Assembly (NCBI GenBank): GCA_963783355.1
Contig: CAWANF010000001.1
Span: 682,001-746,000 of the forward strand
Source of the DNA: CAWANF01 sp963783355
GTDB taxonomy: Bacteria; Bacteroidota; Rhodothermia; Balneolales; DATFMH01
DNA length: 64,000 nucleotides
Direction: 5' to 3'
Numbering within the stretch: position 1 is the stretch's first letter; each line of letters begins with the position of its first letter. The notes below the pieces were generated by a model, which was not told the DNA's origin, searched no databases, and saw only the letters and a list, made by a program, of their open reading frames with translations. Below, in pieces: positions 63,581 to 64,000 of this stretch. The translations under genes and the position numbers were made by a program.

Positions 63581-64000
63581 TTGCAGATTAAAAGCGTCGG
63601 GTTCTCAAACCTGCCTTTCTCGGAACTGTTTAAGACCTATATTTCTAATTACGCTCATTTAGCATCTTTTTATAACGGCAACCCTTTCGACGAGGAAGAA
63701 TTTACCGGACAGGCTGTAAATTATTTTTACCGGGGGAATCGAAAGGAACTGGCTGAAATTTTAAGAAAATTTAATAGCCGGTTTAAACCTGATTCATCTG
63801 CTTTAGCGAATATTGATCGAATTGAAAAAGAGGCCATAACTCTGGTTACCGGGCAGCAATTAGGGGTGTATGGCGGTCCGCTGTTTACGGTTTTTAAGAT
63901 CGTTACAACCATTTTGTTGGCTGAAAAGCTTGAAAAAGCCTCCGGCAGGGCAGTGGTGCCGGTGTTCTGGCTGGCTGACGAAGATCACGATTATGATGAA
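63581..64000 (+). CDS. bshC: Bacillithiol synthase BshC, 5' part
   Basis: 140 codons run to the window edge. TTG start preceded by AAAGGA at the end of the previous gene. TLVTGQQLGVYGGPLFTVFKI and VPVFWLADEDHDYDE are the family signatures. BshC adds cysteine to glucosamine-malate, completing bacillithiol. The rest (about 400 residues) lies to the right of the window. Confidence 0.93.
   Translation, partial: MQIKSVGFSNLPFSELFKTYISNYAHLASFYNGNPFDEEEFTGQAVNYFYRGNRKELAEILRKFNSRFKPDSSALANIDRIEKEAITLVTGQQLGVYGGPLFTVFKIVTTILLAEKLEKASGRAVVPVFWLADEDHDYDE

Overview
The window looks like the chromosome of a Gram-negative bacterium of the Bacteroidota/FCB assemblage, most likely a Balneolota-, Rhodothermota- or Ignavibacteria-like lineage. 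The basis is a type IX secretion (T9SS) C-terminal sorting domain of the 'YPNPFNP' kind, a T9SS plug-family protein (DUF5103), a Wzi-type outer-membrane protein, an ATP synthase operon without beta and epsilon genes, a nuoA-H block, and a BshC (bacillithiol) gene at the right edge. The placement is inferred from gene content, not from a marker-gene tree. Shine-Dalgarno-like GGAG/AGGA stretches precede many starts, and several genes start with TTG or GTG.

Left accessory region (1-8.9 kb). A repeated two-gene module fills this region: a short Ig-like lipoprotein of about 134-143 residues followed by a large exported heparinase II/III-like protein. There are four lipoprotein copies: 590-1020 (frameshifted), 1906-2337, 2992-3396 (divergent) and 3943-4374. 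Only the last has an intact partner (4419-8810, 1463 residues, T9SS-sorted). The other three partners survive as 5' stubs cut short by palindrome-rich repeat elements, called here P1 (about 205 bp), P2 (156 bp) and P3 (71 bp). Long near-identical tracts between modules point to recent duplication or gene conversion. This is the most unusual part of the window.

Housekeeping region (8.9-29.8 kb). On the minus strand lie a T9SS plug lipoprotein, dapF, holB and ccmB. On the plus strand follow an EIIA-like and a PII-like regulator, a PBP4-type peptidase, folD, two overlapping cation/proton antiporters, guaB with a clear terminator, a glycosyltransferase, an M23 peptidase, a bactofilin and the ATP synthase genes atpI/Z-B-E-F-H-A-G. 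A tRNA-Ser(UGA) ends the block.

Envelope region (29.9-42 kb). This holds a TolC-type protein, an MlaC-type lipid-binding protein, four glycosyltransferase or membrane genes, a frameshifted Wzi gene, a DUF3047 protein and an RND/MMPL exporter. Together they look like an outer-membrane lipid and surface-polysaccharide neighbourhood.

Information and energy region (42-64 kb). Genes are recO, an HtrA protease, an LPP20-like lipoprotein, a predicted four-histidine b-heme membrane protein, icd, mutL, a DUF3524 (tRNA-queuosine mannosyltransferase-like) glycosyltransferase, a DUF1460 amidase, dnaB, a family 4 uracil-DNA glycosylase lacking its Fe-S cysteines, mtaB and the nuoABCDEFGH operon read leftward. 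A BFN/UVR-motif nuclease and the start of bshC follow on the plus strand.

No CRISPR array, transposase, integrase, rRNA gene or recognisable phage gene was seen.
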